Shown: in pieces, positions 24,310 to 34,017 of the stretch
How positions within the stretch are numbered: position 1 is the stretch's first letter
Layout: every line of letters begins with the position of its first letter
NCBI RefSeq assembly: GCF_000265245.1
Contig: NZ_AJKS02000002.1
Span: 124,001-188,000, forward strand
DNA: 64,000 bases
Direction: 5' to 3'
DNA from: Halomonas smyrnensis AAD6
GTDB taxonomy: Bacteria > Pseudomonadota > Gammaproteobacteria > Pseudomonadales > Halomonadaceae
Position numbers and translations under genes: made by a program
Notes under the pieces: model-generated
Databases searched by the model: none
What the model was told of the DNA's origin: nothing
What the model saw: only the letters and a program-made list of their open reading frames with translations

Positions 24310-24803
24310 CAAGAAAAACAATGCCGGATGCCACCCGCGGCCACTAACAACAACAAGGCCAGCGAGCGGTGACGGGCCCGACCCCACAACAACAAGACCA
24401 CGGGCCGAAGACACACGAGCGCCATTGCCGACAACAAGCACAACAGCGGCAGCCGGCGCGAGTCCTTCGAGGCAACAACAACAAGACGCTCGAAGTCCGG
24501 AATCAGGACGCGACGCACCCGACCCGGCCACCAACAACAACAAGGGCCGTCAGAGGTGCACCCCCGTCAACAACAACAAGACGTCGGGGGGAGGCAATCA
24601 TCTGCCGTCGTGGTTGGATTATTGTTTTGAATACGAGGCGGTCACTTTCAGGAACGTCCACAAAGACAACAACATTGCTTGCCTGAGCTCCTTGGTGACT
24701 GTGGTGCGTATTCAAGGCGATGCGCCATCACGAAGAAAAATCAGCAGCAGGGATGCTGCATCCTGCTTTCAGGGGAGGCTCACGAGCCTCCCCTTTCCAT
24801 TTT
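24310..24803 (+). ncRNA. crcZ: CrcZ-like Hfq/Crc-titrating small RNA
   Basis: No protein is encoded here, although some frames stay open. The expected transcript of about 490 nt runs from the sigma-54 promoter to the terminator at 24771-24803. It carries A-rich CA motifs: AAGAAAAACAA (24311-24321), AACAACAACAAG (24346-24357), ACAACAACAAGA (24386-24397), ACAACAAGCACAACAG (24431-24446), CAACAACAACAAG (24473-24485, 24532-24544, 24568-24580) and ACAAAGACAACAACA (24659-24673). In pseudomonads such motifs in CrcZ bind Hfq with Crc and relieve carbon catabolite repression. The position between cbrB and pcnB is the crcZ position of Pseudomonas. Six motifs sit in loops of separate GC hairpins (24339-24360, 24375-24406, 24426-24451, 24465-24495, 24525-24549, 24561-24589). 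The 3' domain is closed by 24627-24635 with 24707-24715, and holds the last motif in an inner loop. The transcript ends are inferred. Confidence 0.88.
24771..24803 (+). terminator. Terminator of the CA-motif RNA
   Basis: AGGGGAGGCT-CACG-AGCCTCCCCT is a perfect 10-bp stem with a 4-nt loop, followed by TTCCATTTT. It is the only strong plus-strand terminator between the sigma-54 promoter and pcnB. Confidence 0.85.
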
Positions 24804-24831
24804 CCGGGGGCGGGTCGGTCGGCCCCACGCT

Positions 24832-24859
24832 TTGCAAGGTGTCGGGTGTTCGCTACACT
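24832..24859 (+). promoter_or_regulatory. Candidate pcnB promoter
   Basis: TTGCAA (24832-24837) and TACACT (24854-24859) are 16 bp apart, just after the sRNA terminator and 50 bp before the pcnB start. It would give pcnB-folK their own sigma-70 transcription, independent of the RpoN-driven RNA. Confidence 0.6.
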
Positions 24860-24908
24860 CAACGCCTTTCATACCCTCTTTTGTACCCCCGCGAGTCGAC
24901 AACGCCGC

Positions 24909-26309
24909 ATGATCAAAGGATTTACCCGCTTTCTGCAGAGCCCGGGCGAGCGCCTCCGGTCGCTGTTCGGCCCTCAGGAGCCGTCGGCCGCCCTCCCCGA
25001 GCTGCGCATCATTCCCCGCGAAGAGCACCCGGTCTCCCGCCAGCACTTCAGCGACGCCGCCCTCAAGGTGCTGTATCGGCTGCATAACGCCGGCCATGAG
25101 GCCTTCCTGGTGGGGGGCTGCATCCGCGACTCCCTGCTCGGCCGCATGCCCAAGGACTTCGACGTGGCCACCGACGCCACCCCGGAGCAGGTCCGCGAGC
25201 TGTTCCGCAACTCGCGCATCGTCGGGCGCCGCTTCCGCATCGTGCACGTGCGCTTCGGCCGTGAGGTGATCGAGGTCACCACCTTCCGCGGCAAGCCCAG
25301 CGACGACCACGGCGACCACATCGCCCAGCAGTCGGACGACGGCATGCTGCTGCGCGACAACGTCTGGGGCAACATCGAGGAGGACGCCATCCGGCGCGAC
25401 TTCACGATCAACGCCCTCTACTACAACATCGCCGACTTCTCGATCCACGACTTCGCCGGCGGCGTCCAGGACATCGAGGACCGCACCCTGCGGCTGATCG
25501 GCGACCCGGCGACCCGCTACCGCGAGGACCCGGTGCGCATGCTGCGCGCGGTGCGCTTCGCCGCCAAGCTCGACTTCGACATCGATCCGGCCACCGAGGC
25601 GCCGATCGCCGAGCTCGCCGAGCTGATGCTCCAGGTGCCGCCGGCGCGGCTGTTCGATGAAGTGCTCAAGCTGTTCATGAGCGGCCACGGCGTCGAGACC
25701 TTCCATCTGCTGCGCGACTTCGGCCTGTTCGCCATGCTGTTCCCCGAGGCCGACGAGGCCATGGAAGAGCTGCCCTGGGCCGAGGCGGTGATCGAGCGCG
25801 CCCTGACCAGCACCGACCGTCGCGTCCGCGACGAGCGACCGGTGACGCCGGCCTTCCTGTTCGCCGCCCTGCTGTGGGGCCCGGTGCAGCTGCGCCAGCA
25901 GGCCCTCGAGGCCGACGGCATGCCGCCCATCCCGGCGCAGCAGGCCGCCTCCCAGCAGGTCATCTCACGCCAGCTGCAGCACGTGTCCATTCCCAAGCGC
26001 TTCAGTCTGCCGATGCGCGACATCTGGGACCTGCAGCAGCGGCTGCCGCTGCGCCGCGGCAAGCGCGTGTTCCAGACCCGCGAGCACCCGCGCTTCCGCG
26101 CCGCCTACGACTTCCTGCTGGTGCGCGAGGCCGCCGGCGAGATGGAGCCCGGCCTCGGCGACTGGTGGACCGCCTTCCAGGACGCCGACGAGCACGAGCA
26201 GCGCCGCCTGCTGGGCAAGGTCGACGCCGACCCGGCCGGCACCCCCGCGCCGCGCAACAAGCGCCGGCGCCGCCGCCGTCGTCGCAAGCCGTCCAACGGC
26301 GAGTCATGA
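24909..26309 (+). CDS. pcnB: Poly(A) polymerase I
   Basis: PcnB adds 3' poly(A) tails that mark RNAs for decay. The 466-residue protein has the nucleotidyltransferase signature FLVGGCIRDSLLGRMPKDFDVATDA (shown in part: GGCIRD and DFD) around residues 70-95. RRDFTINALYYN and the RNA-binding segment DPATRYREDPVRMLRAVRFAAKL follow, and it ends in an arginine run ([18 protein letters not shown]) typical of this family. The ATG at 24909 has only a weak ribosome-binding site; the open frame begins earlier but inside the RNA gene and terminator. Its stop overlaps the folK start. Confidence 0.94.
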   Translation: MIKGFTRFLQSPGERLRSLFGPQEPSAALPELRIIPREEHPVSRQHFSDAALKVLYRLHNAGHEAFLVGGCIRDSLLGRMPKDFDVATDATPEQVRELFRNSRIVGRRFRIVHVRFGREVIEVTTFRGKPSDDHGDHIAQQSDDGMLLRDNVWGNIEEDAIRRDFTINALYYNIADFSIHDFAGGVQDIEDRTLRLIGDPATRYREDPVRMLRAVRFAAKLDFDIDPATEAPIAELAELMLQVPPARLFDEVLKLFMSGHGVETFHLLRDFGLFAMLFPEADEAMEELPWAEAVIERALTSTDRRVRDERPVTPAFLFAALLWGPVQLRQQALEADGMPPIPAQQAASQQVISRQLQHVSIPKRFSLPMRDIWDLQQRLPLRRGKRVFQTREHPRFRAAYDFLLVREAAGEMEPGLGDWWTAFQDADEHEQRRLLGKVDADPAGTPAPRNKRRRRRRRRKPSNGES

Positions 26310-26809
26310 GCCGGCCGCATCGCGCCTGGATCGGGCTCGGCAGCAACCTCGACGACCCCCACGGGCACGTCGAGCGCGCCCTGGCCGAGCTCGATGCCCT
26401 GCCGCTGACCCGCCGGCGCCGCGCCTCGTCGCGCTACGCCAGCCGGCCGCTGGGCCCGGCCGACCAGCCCGACTTCGTCAACGCCGTGGCCGAGCTCTCG
26501 ACCCGGCTGTCGCCGCTGGCGCTGCTCGACCAGCTGCAGGCGCTCGAGCAGCGCCACGGCCGTGTCCGAGGCCGCCGCTGGGGGCCGCGCACCCTGGACC
26601 TCGACCTGCTGCTGTTCGACGATCGCGAGATGGCGACGCCGCGGCTGACGCTCCCGCACGCGGAGATGACCCACCGCGCCTTCGTGCTGGTGCCGATGGC
26701 CGAGCTCGCCCCCGGGCTGCGCCTGCCGAACGGCCGTGACGTGGCCGGCCTGGCCGCCGCCCTGGGCGAGGACGGCCTGCGCCGAGTGTTACCCGACACC
26801 CCCGAATGA
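26306..26809 (+). CDS. folK: 2-amino-4-hydroxy-6-hydroxymethyldihydropteridine pyrophosphokinase
   Basis: FolK transfers pyrophosphate from ATP to 6-hydroxymethyl-7,8-dihydropterin in folate synthesis, one step before FolP (also in this window at 42982-43845). The 167-residue protein has IGLGSNLDDP at the N-terminus, FVNAVAEL, the signature WGPRTLDLDLLLF with catalytic acidic residues, and LPHAEMTHRAFVLVPMAEL. It starts inside the pcnB stop codon (ATGA), so it is translationally coupled to pcnB. Confidence 0.95.
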   Translation: MSRPHRAWIGLGSNLDDPHGHVERALAELDALPLTRRRRASSRYASRPLGPADQPDFVNAVAELSTRLSPLALLDQLQALEQRHGRVRGRRWGPRTLDLDLLLFDDREMATPRLTLPHAEMTHRAFVLVPMAELAPGLRLPNGRDVAGLAAALGEDGLRRVLPDTPE

Positions 26810-26868
26810 CCCCCAACTCGTTACCTATCGACACTCTCACCCGGATCGGGTAACAATGCGCGGTTACA
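26787..26868. promoter_or_regulatory. Cluster of TGTTAC-like half-sites upstream of panB
   Basis: TGTTACC (26787-26793), CGTTACC (26819-26825), GGTAACA (26849-26855) and GGTTACA (26862-26868) lie within 82 bp. The first three are 31-32 bp apart, close to three helical turns. They resemble the half-sites upstream of the CA-motif RNA. No sigma-54 promoter is visible next to them, so this is only a possible regulator-binding array. Confidence 0.35.
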
Positions 26869-26917
26869 CAAGAGCGCGGCCTTCGCCGAGCGCCGGATAA
26901 CGACACGAGAGCACGCC

Positions 26918-27709
26918 ATGAAAACCGTCACCCTGAGCACGCTGCAGGCCTTCAAGCGCGCCGGTGAGACCTTCAGCTGCCTGACCGCCTATGACGCCAC
27001 CTTCGCCCATGCCGCCGGCGAGGCCGGCATCGAGGTGCTGCTGGTCGGCGATTCCCTGGGCATGGTCCTGCAGGGCCACACCAGCACCCTGCCGGTGACC
27101 CTGGACGACGTCTGCTACCACACCCGCTGCGTGGCCCGCGGCAAGGGCGCGAGCCTGCTGATGGTCGACCTGCCCTTCATGAGCAACGCCACCACCGAAC
27201 GCCTGCTCGAGGACGCCGGGGCGCTGATGCGCGCCGGCGCCGAGATGGTCAAGGTGGAAGGCGAGGCCTGGATGGCCGACGGCATCCGCGAACTGAGCCG
27301 CCGTGGCGTGCCGGTGTGCGCCCACCTGGGCCTGACCCCGCAGACCGTCCACCAGCTGGGCGGCTACAAGGTGCAGGGACGCGACGCCGACCAGGCCGAG
27401 CGCATCCTCGAGGATGCCCGCACCCTGGCCGAGGCCGGCGCCTCGGTGATCCTGCTCGAGTGCGTGCCGACGAGCCTCGGCCGCGCCGTGACCGAGGCCC
27501 TGGACGTGCCGGTGATCGGCATCGGCGCCGGCGCCGACACCGACGGCCAGATCCTGGTGATGCACGACGTGCTCGGCGTCACCGCCGGGCGCCAGCCGCG
27601 CTTCGTGAAGAACTTCCTGGCCGAGGCCGACGATATCCAGGGCGCCTTCCGCCGCTACCACGAGGACGTCAAGGCCCGGCGCTTCCCCGCCGAGGAGCAC
27701 GGATTCTGA
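26918..27709 (+). CDS. panB: 3-methyl-2-oxobutanoate hydroxymethyltransferase
   Basis: PanB makes ketopantoate from 2-oxoisovalerate and methylene-tetrahydrofolate, the first committed step to pantothenate and CoA. The 263-residue protein has [12 protein letters not shown] with the metal-binding Asp, [25 protein letters not shown]-equivalent [10 protein letters not shown], and the catalytic [11 protein letters not shown] region. A GAGAGCACGCC tract precedes the ATG. It is followed by panC with a TGATG overlap, and is 108 bp after folK, whose pathway supplies its folate cofactor. Confidence 0.96.
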   Translation: MKTVTLSTLQAFKRAGETFSCLTAYDATFAHAAGEAGIEVLLVGDSLGMVLQGHTSTLPVTLDDVCYHTRCVARGKGASLLMVDLPFMSNATTERLLEDAGALMRAGAEMVKVEGEAWMADGIRELSRRGVPVCAHLGLTPQTVHQLGGYKVQGRDADQAERILEDARTLAEAGASVILLECVPTSLGRAVTEALDVPVIGIGAGADTDGQILVMHDVLGVTAGRQPRFVKNFLAEADDIQGAFRRYHEDVKARRFPAEEHGF

Positions 27710-28557
27710 TGCAGACCCTGAACGACGTCGCCACGCTGCGCGAGACGCTGGCCGCGCATCGCCGCGCCGGCCGCACCATCGGCCTGGTGCCGACCATGGG
27801 CAACCTGCACGCCGGCCATCTGGCGCTGGTCGCTGAGGCCCGGCGCCGCGCCGACGTGGTGGTAGCGACCATCTTCGTCAATCCGATGCAGTTCGGGCCG
27901 AACGAGGACCTCGACGCCTATCCGCGCACCCTGGCCGACGACCAGGCCCACCTCGAGGCCGCCGGCTGCGACCTGCTGTTCGCCCCCGACGTGGCCACGG
28001 TCTATCCGCGCGGCCTGGACGCCCAGACCCGGGTCAGCGTGCCCGAGGTCTCCGAGGGGCTGTGCGGCGGCGACCGCCCCGGCCACTTCGACGGCGTGGC
28101 GACCGTGGTCACCATGCTGTTCAACCTGGTGCAGCCGGATCTCGCCTGCTTCGGCGAGAAGGACTACCAGCAGCTGGCGGTGATCCGCCGCCTGGTGGCC
28201 GACCTGCACCTGCCGCTCGAGATCGTCGGCGTGCCGATCGAGCGCGCCGAGGACGGCCTGGCGCTGTCCTCGCGCAACGGCTATCTGGACGCGGAGCAGC
28301 GTGCCGCGGCGCCCGAGCTGTATCGCACCCTGTGTGCCCTGCGCGAGGCGCTGGAGGCCGGCGAAGCGATCGACGCCGGCCTGAGCCGCGGCCTCGAACG
28401 GCTGCGCGAGGCGGGCTTCGTGCCCGACTATCTGGAACTGCGTGCCGCCGACCTGGGCCCGGTCGACGACACCACGCGCGAGGCCGTGCTGCTCGCCGCG
28501 GCGCGCCTGGGCTCGACGCGACTGATCGACAACCTGTCGCTGACACTCCCCCGCTGA
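27709..28557 (+). CDS. panC: Pantothenate synthetase
   Basis: PanC condenses pantoate with beta-alanine using ATP. The 282-residue protein has the HIGH-type [11 protein letters not shown] near residue 30, [44 protein letters not shown] (shown in part: FGEKDYQQ) and the KMSKS-like [10 protein letters not shown]. It starts at the panB stop (TGATG). The panD gene, source of beta-alanine, is not next to it. About 200 bp of non-coding sequence follow before the thiolase gene. Confidence 0.96.
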   Translation: MQTLNDVATLRETLAAHRRAGRTIGLVPTMGNLHAGHLALVAEARRRADVVVATIFVNPMQFGPNEDLDAYPRTLADDQAHLEAAGCDLLFAPDVATVYPRGLDAQTRVSVPEVSEGLCGGDRPGHFDGVATVVTMLFNLVQPDLACFGEKDYQQLAVIRRLVADLHLPLEIVGVPIERAEDGLALSSRNGYLDAEQRAAAPELYRTLCALREALEAGEAIDAGLSRGLERLREAGFVPDYLELRAADLGPVDDTTREAVLLAAARLGSTRLIDNLSLTLPR

Positions 28558-28760
28558 GGGCCCGGCCACGCCGCGAAGGCGTGTCCCTTCCCTGCTCACC
28601 ACCGCCATTCCGGTCCGGCCGGAGCGCCCGCTCCGGCCCTCCCCCTTGCGCTTGCCTATACTGAAGTTCTAGCCGAACCGCCCCGGCGGGATTGCCGCAG
28701 CGCACAAGAGTCCCCTATGCTGAGCGGACGCTCGTCCGCGAATCTTTAGGAGTAAGCCTC

Positions 28761-29936
<1,176 letters not shown>

Positions 29937-29964
29937 GCGACCGCCACGACGCCTCACCACGAAA

Positions 29965-29997
29965 GAAAGCCCCCGCTCGATGAGCGGGGGCTTTTTC
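29965..29997. terminator. Bidirectional terminator between thiolase and MFS genes
   Basis: AAGCCCCCGCTC and GAGCGGGGGCTT form a 12-bp stem, with TTTTT on the plus side and CTTTCTTT on the minus side. It serves two convergent genes. Confidence 0.9.
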
Positions 29998-30020
29998 GTT
30001 CTGCCGCGCGCCTCCGGGCC

Positions 30021-31229
30021 TCAGCCCCGGGGCGGCCCGACCACCCGCGAGGGCGTGCGCGCCACCAGCGCCGCGGCCAGCACGAACAGCCCGCCGGCGC
30101 CGAGCAGCACGCCGCTCAGGCCGATGGCGTCCACCACCCGGCCGCCGGCCATGGCGCCGATGCCGATGGACAGGTTGAACACGAAGGCCATCAGCGCGGT
30201 GGCGGCCTCGGTATTCAGGGCGCTCTTGAGGATCCAGGTCTGCAGGCTCACCGAGATGCTGCCGAACACCGCGCCCCACAGCATCAACAGCCCGATCGCG
30301 GCCGCCGGCTCGCGCCCCAGCCAGGGGAAGGCCAGCGTCGCGACCGCCAGCAGCAGCGGAATCACCAGCACCGTGGCGTAGGGCCGGCGCCCGGCGGCGG
30401 TGCCGGCGAGGAAGTTGCCCAGCAGCCCGGCCCCGCCATAGCACAGCAGCAGGGCGCTGACGCTCGCCAGCGGAATGCCGGCGATGTCCTGCAGGATCGG
30501 GCTGACGAAGGTGTAGGCGGCGAAGTGGCCCATCACGATCAGCGCGGTGGCGGCCACGCCGACCCGCACCCCGCGACTGGCGAACTGGCCGGCCAGGTTG
30601 GACAGCCGCACCGGCTGCTGCGCCGGCAGGCGCGGCAGCAGCCGCCACAGGGCAAGGGTGACCAGCAGGCTCAGCCCGGCCAGCGAGCCGAAGGCGATGC
30701 GCCAGTCGGTGTGCTCGCCGAGCCAGGTCCCTGCCGGCACGCCCAGCACCGAGGCGCCGGCCACGCCGCTGAAGATCAGCGACATGGCCCGCGGCACCTG
30801 CTCCAGGGCCACCAGCCGCGAGGCCAGGCCGCCGGCGATGGCCCAGAAGCCGCCGATGCACACGCCCACCAGCACCCGTGTGGCCAGTAGCGTCGTAAAA
30901 CTGTCGGCCATGGCACCCAGCAGGCTGGCCAGGGTCATCAGCGTCATCAGCCCGGTCAACAGCCAGCGCCGGTCGAGCCGCCCCACCGCCACCGGCAGCA
31001 GCGGCGCGGCGAAGGCCGCCACCACCCCGGGCACGGTGATCAAGAGCCCGGCGGTGCCGGAGGTCACGGACAGCGAGTCGGCCACCTGGGACAGCAGCCC
31101 GATGGGCAGCTGCTCGGCGGTGACCAGCAGGAAGATGCCGATCATCACCGCGCCCACGCCCAGCCAGTCGCGGCGCTGGGTGACGGTCCTGGGGGCGGGG
31201 GATGACGGGGGGGAATCGTGGCGCGTCAT
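30021..31229 (-). CDS. MFS transporter, DHA1 (drug/metabolite efflux) family
   Basis: This 402-residue inner-membrane protein has about twelve hydrophobic spans. The TM1 region is GAVMIGIFLLVTAEQLPIGLL, and the loop between TM2 and TM3 has a degenerate motif A (VGRLDRRWLL). Motif C-like GASVLGVPAGTWLG follows TM5. The overall pattern resembles NepI/AraJ-type exporters of nucleosides or sugars, but the substrate is not determined. It is a single gene between a bidirectional terminator and the pnp terminator, reading opposite to the thiolase. Confidence 0.88.
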   Translation of the reverse strand: MTRHDSPPSSPAPRTVTQRRDWLGVGAVMIGIFLLVTAEQLPIGLLSQVADSLSVTSGTAGLLITVPGVVAAFAAPLLPVAVGRLDRRWLLTGLMTLMTLASLLGAMADSFTTLLATRVLVGVCIGGFWAIAGGLASRLVALEQVPRAMSLIFSGVAGASVLGVPAGTWLGEHTDWRIAFGSLAGLSLLVTLALWRLLPRLPAQQPVRLSNLAGQFASRGVRVGVAATALIVMGHFAAYTFVSPILQDIAGIPLASVSALLLCYGGAGLLGNFLAGTAAGRRPYATVLVIPLLLAVATLAFPWLGREPAAAIGLLMLWGAVFGSISVSLQTWILKSALNTEAATALMAFVFNLSIGIGAMAGGRVVDAIGLSGVLLGAGGLFVLAAALVARTPSRVVGPPRG

Positions 31230-31265
31230 GGGTCGTCCCTGATCGATGGCGGGGCCGGTGCCCCG

Positions 31266-31304
31266 AAACGAGAACGCCCCGCGGCGTGAGCCACGGGGGC
31301 GTTC
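31266..31304 (-). terminator. pnp terminator
   Basis: GAACGCCCC and GGGGCGTTC pair around a 15-nt loop, and the minus strand continues TCGTTTCG. It lies 18 bp after the pnp stop codon. Confidence 0.65.
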
Positions 31305-31321
31305 GGCTCATGACCGCTCGC

Positions 31322-33457
31322 TTAGAGCTCGTCGGTCTCGGCTTCCTCGGCCTCGAAGGCGGCCTTCTCTTCCGGAGTGATCTCCTTGATGGTCAGCTTC
31401 ACCCGGTTGCGGTTGTCGATGTCGAGCACCTTGACCACGGCCTCGTCTCCCTCGTTGAGGAAGTCACGCACGTCGTTGACGCGCTCGGGCACGATCTGGG
31501 AGATGTGCACCAGGCCGTCGGTGCCGGGCATGATGTTGACGAAGGCGCCGAAGTCGGCGATGCGCACCACCTTGCCGCGATACAGCTTGCCGATTTCCGG
31601 CTCGGCGGTGATCGCCAGCACGGTGTCGATGGCCGCCTTGGCCGCCGACTTCTCCTCGGCGTAGATGCGCACGGTGCCGTCGTCGTCCAGGTCGATGGAG
31701 GCGCCGGTGTCGTCACAGATCTTGCGGATGGTGGCGCCGCCCTTGCCGATGACGTCGCGGATCTTCTCCGGGTCGATCTTGATGGTGGCCATGGAGGGCG
31801 CGTTGTCGGAGACCTCCTCGCGGCTCTTGGCGATCACGGTGTTCATCTGCTCGAGGATGCTCAGGCGGGCCTCGTTGGCCTGCTGGAGCGCCTGCTCCAT
31901 GATCTCCTCGTTGATGCCCTCGATCTTGATGTCCATCTGCAGGGCGGTGACGCCCTCGGCGGAACCGGCCACCTTGAAGTCCATGTCGCCGAGGTGGTCC
32001 TCGTCGCCGAGGATATCGGTCAGCACGGCGTAGCCGTCATCGTCCTTGACCAGGCCCATGGCGATGCCGGCCACCGGGGCCTTCATCGGCACGCCGGCGT
32101 CCATCAGGGCCAGCGAGGAGCCGCAAACGGAGGCCATGGAGCTGGAGCCGTTGGACTCGGTGATCTCGGACACCACGCGGATGGTGTAGGGGAAGTCGTC
32201 CTCGTTCGGCAGCATGGCCTGGACGCCGCGGCGGGCCAGACGGCCGTGGCCGATCTCGCGACGCTTGGGACCGCCCATGAAGCCGGCCTCGCCCACGCTG
32301 TAGGGAGGGAAGTTGTAGTGCAGCAGGAAGCGGTCCTTGCGCTCGCCTTCCAGCGACTCGATCAGCTGGGCGTCGCGCAGGGTGCCGAGGGTGGCCACGA
32401 CCACGGCCTGGGTCTCGCCGCGGGTGAAGACGGCGGAGCCGTGGGTCTTGGGCAGGCCGCCGACCTCGATGTCCAGCGGACGCACGGTCTTGTGGTCGCG
32501 GCCATCGATGCGCGGCTCGCCCTTGATGACGCGGGAGCGCACGACGCGCTTCTCGAGGCCGGCGAAGGCGCCCTTGACCTCGTCGGCGGTGAACTGGCCT
32601 TCCTGCTCACCGGCCAGCTGGGCCACGGCCTCGTCCTTCAGCGCGGACAGGGCGTCCTGGCGGGCCATCTTGTCGGTGATGCGATAGGCCTCGCCGACCT
32701 TGGCCTCGAAGCCCAGCGCCACGGCGTCCTTGAGGGTGGTGTTCTCGGCGGCCGGCTGCCAGTCCCAGCGCGGCTTGCCGGCCTCGGCGGCCAGCTCGTT
32801 GATGGCGGAGACGGCGACCTGCATCTCCTGGTGGCCGTAGAGCACGGCGCCCAGCATCTCGTCCTCGAGCAGCTCGCTGGCCTCGGACTCGACCATCAGC
32901 ACGGCCTTCTCGGTGCCGGCGACGACCATGTTCAGCTCGGAGCCGGCGAGCTCCTCGACGCTGGGGTTGAGGAAGTAGCCCTTGTCCTCGGTGAAGCCGA
33001 CGCGGGCGGCGCCGATCGGGCCGTTGAAGGGCACGCCGGAGACGGCCAGGGCCGCGGAGGTGCCGATCATGGCGGCGATGTCCGGGTCCTGGTTACGGTC
33101 GGCGGAGAGCACCGTGCAGATGACCTGGACCTCGTTCATGAAGCCCTTCGGGAACAGCGGGCGGATCGGGCGATCGATCAGCCGCGAGGTGAGGGTTTCC
33201 TTCTCGGTGGGGCGCCCCTCGCGCTTGAAGAAGCCGCCGGGAATCTTGCCGACAGAGTAGGTCTTCTCCTGGTAGTGGACGGACAGCGGGAAGAACGGCT
33301 GGGCGGGATTGACGTCCTTCTTCGCCACCACGGTGCACAGCACCACGGTGTCGTCCATGGTGACCATCACGGCACCGGAGGCCTGGCGGGCGATGCGCCC
33401 GGTTTCCAGGGTGACGGTGCTGCGACCGTACTCAAACGTTTTCTTGACCGGGTTCAC
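31322..33457 (-). CDS. pnp: Polyribonucleotide nucleotidyltransferase (PNPase)
   Basis: PNPase degrades RNA phosphorolytically from the 3' end and is part of the degradosome. The 711-residue protein has two RNase PH domains (about 1-230 and 310-545), with an alpha-helical linker. A KH domain ([17 protein letters not shown], about 560) and an S1 domain ([20 protein letters not shown], about 622-690) follow, and the tail is acidic. The start codon is GTG at 33457, preceded by AAGGAAG. It follows rpsO by 200 bp, the conserved rpsO-pnp order; the leader may carry the RNase III autoregulatory hairpin known in E. coli. Confidence 0.97.
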   Translation of the reverse strand: MNPVKKTFEYGRSTVTLETGRIARQASGAVMVTMDDTVVLCTVVAKKDVNPAQPFFPLSVHYQEKTYSVGKIPGGFFKREGRPTEKETLTSRLIDRPIRPLFPKGFMNEVQVICTVLSADRNQDPDIAAMIGTSAALAVSGVPFNGPIGAARVGFTEDKGYFLNPSVEELAGSELNMVVAGTEKAVLMVESEASELLEDEMLGAVLYGHQEMQVAVSAINELAAEAGKPRWDWQPAAENTTLKDAVALGFEAKVGEAYRITDKMARQDALSALKDEAVAQLAGEQEGQFTADEVKGAFAGLEKRVVRSRVIKGEPRIDGRDHKTVRPLDIEVGGLPKTHGSAVFTRGETQAVVVATLGTLRDAQLIESLEGERKDRFLLHYNFPPYSVGEAGFMGGPKRREIGHGRLARRGVQAMLPNEDDFPYTIRVVSEITESNGSSSMASVCGSSLALMDAGVPMKAPVAGIAMGLVKDDDGYAVLTDILGDEDHLGDMDFKVAGSAEGVTALQMDIKIEGINEEIMEQALQQANEARLSILEQMNTVIAKSREEVSDNAPSMATIKIDPEKIRDVIGKGGATIRKICDDTGASIDLDDDGTVRIYAEEKSAAKAAIDTVLAITAEPEIGKLYRGKVVRIADFGAFVNIMPGTDGLVHISQIVPERVNDVRDFLNEGDEAVVKVLDIDNRNRVKLTIKEITPEEKAAFEAEEAETDEL

Positions 33458-33601
33458 GGCGACTTCCTTCAGCTTTTCGATTCATGTTCGGGTCGTTTCG
33501 ACTCGGCGACCATTTTAGGGGGTGTCGCCCGGCGCGGCCACCAGGGGGTGAGATTTCCCCGTCTTGCGTCGTCACCCTCCATCGAGGAAGACCCATGAAC
33601 G

Positions 33602-33634
33602 CAAAACGGGCAGCCCCGGAGGGCTGCCCGTTTC
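33602..33634 (-). terminator. rpsO terminator / pnp attenuator
   Basis: ACGGGCAGCCC-TCCG-GGGCTGCCCGT is a strong stem on the minus strand followed by TTTGC. It lies between rpsO and pnp and probably terminates part of the rpsO transcripts. Confidence 0.8.
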
Positions 33635-33656
33635 GCGTCGTCCTGGACGGCGTCGC

Positions 33657-33926
33657 TTAGCGACGCAGACCCAGACGCTGGATCAGGGACTGATAGCGCT
33701 CGAAGTCCTTGCGCTTCAGGTAGTCCAGCAGCTTGCGGCGCTGGTTGACCATGCGGATCAGGCCACGACGGGAGTGGTGATCCTGCTTGTTGGTCTTGAA
33801 GTGATCCTGCAGGCCGTCGATGTTGGCGGTCAGCAGGGCCACCTGCACCTCGGGGGAACCGGTGTCGTTGTCGCCACGGCCGTATTCGTTGACGATCTCG
33901 GCCTTCTGCTCGGCTGTCAGTGCCAT
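33657..33926 (-). CDS. rpsO: 30S ribosomal protein S15
   Basis: S15 binds the central domain of 16S rRNA early in 30S assembly. The 89-residue length is exact for the family. [30 protein letters not shown], the rRNA-binding DHHSRRGL and the C-terminal LGLRR are typical. Its 5' leader contains an inverted repeat (GGAGAC/GTCTCC at 33970-33995), which could take part in S15 autoregulation; this is only a suggestion. It lies between truB and pnp. Confidence 0.97.
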   Translation of the reverse strand: MALTAEQKAEIVNEYGRGDNDTGSPEVQVALLTANIDGLQDHFKTNKQDHHSRRGLIRMVNQRRKLLDYLKRKDFERYQSLIQRLGLRR

Positions 33927-34017
33927 CTGTCTCTCCAGTTCAGCAATATGCCTGAATGATGTGAATGTCGGAGACCACGCATATTTGCAGTCTCCACGCC
34001 GGCCCCGAAGGGTCGGT

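Noticed and set aside
24339-24589. CRISPR-like or simple microsatellite reading of the CAACAACAAG repeats
   Set aside because: The repeats are only 10-13 nt, the spacers are irregular and partly pair with each other, and no cas gene is near. The pattern fits hairpin loops rather than a CRISPR array or slippage tract.
24276-25087. Several open frames across the CAACAACAAG-rich region, including one with a QQQQ stretch
   Set aside because: They arise from the repeated CA motifs in three frames and lack ribosome-binding sites and family similarity. A sigma-54-driven structured RNA explains the region better.
31202-33598. 798-residue open frame antisense to pnp
   Set aside because: It is a shadow of pnp, rich in Leu/Gly/Val/His, without domain signals.
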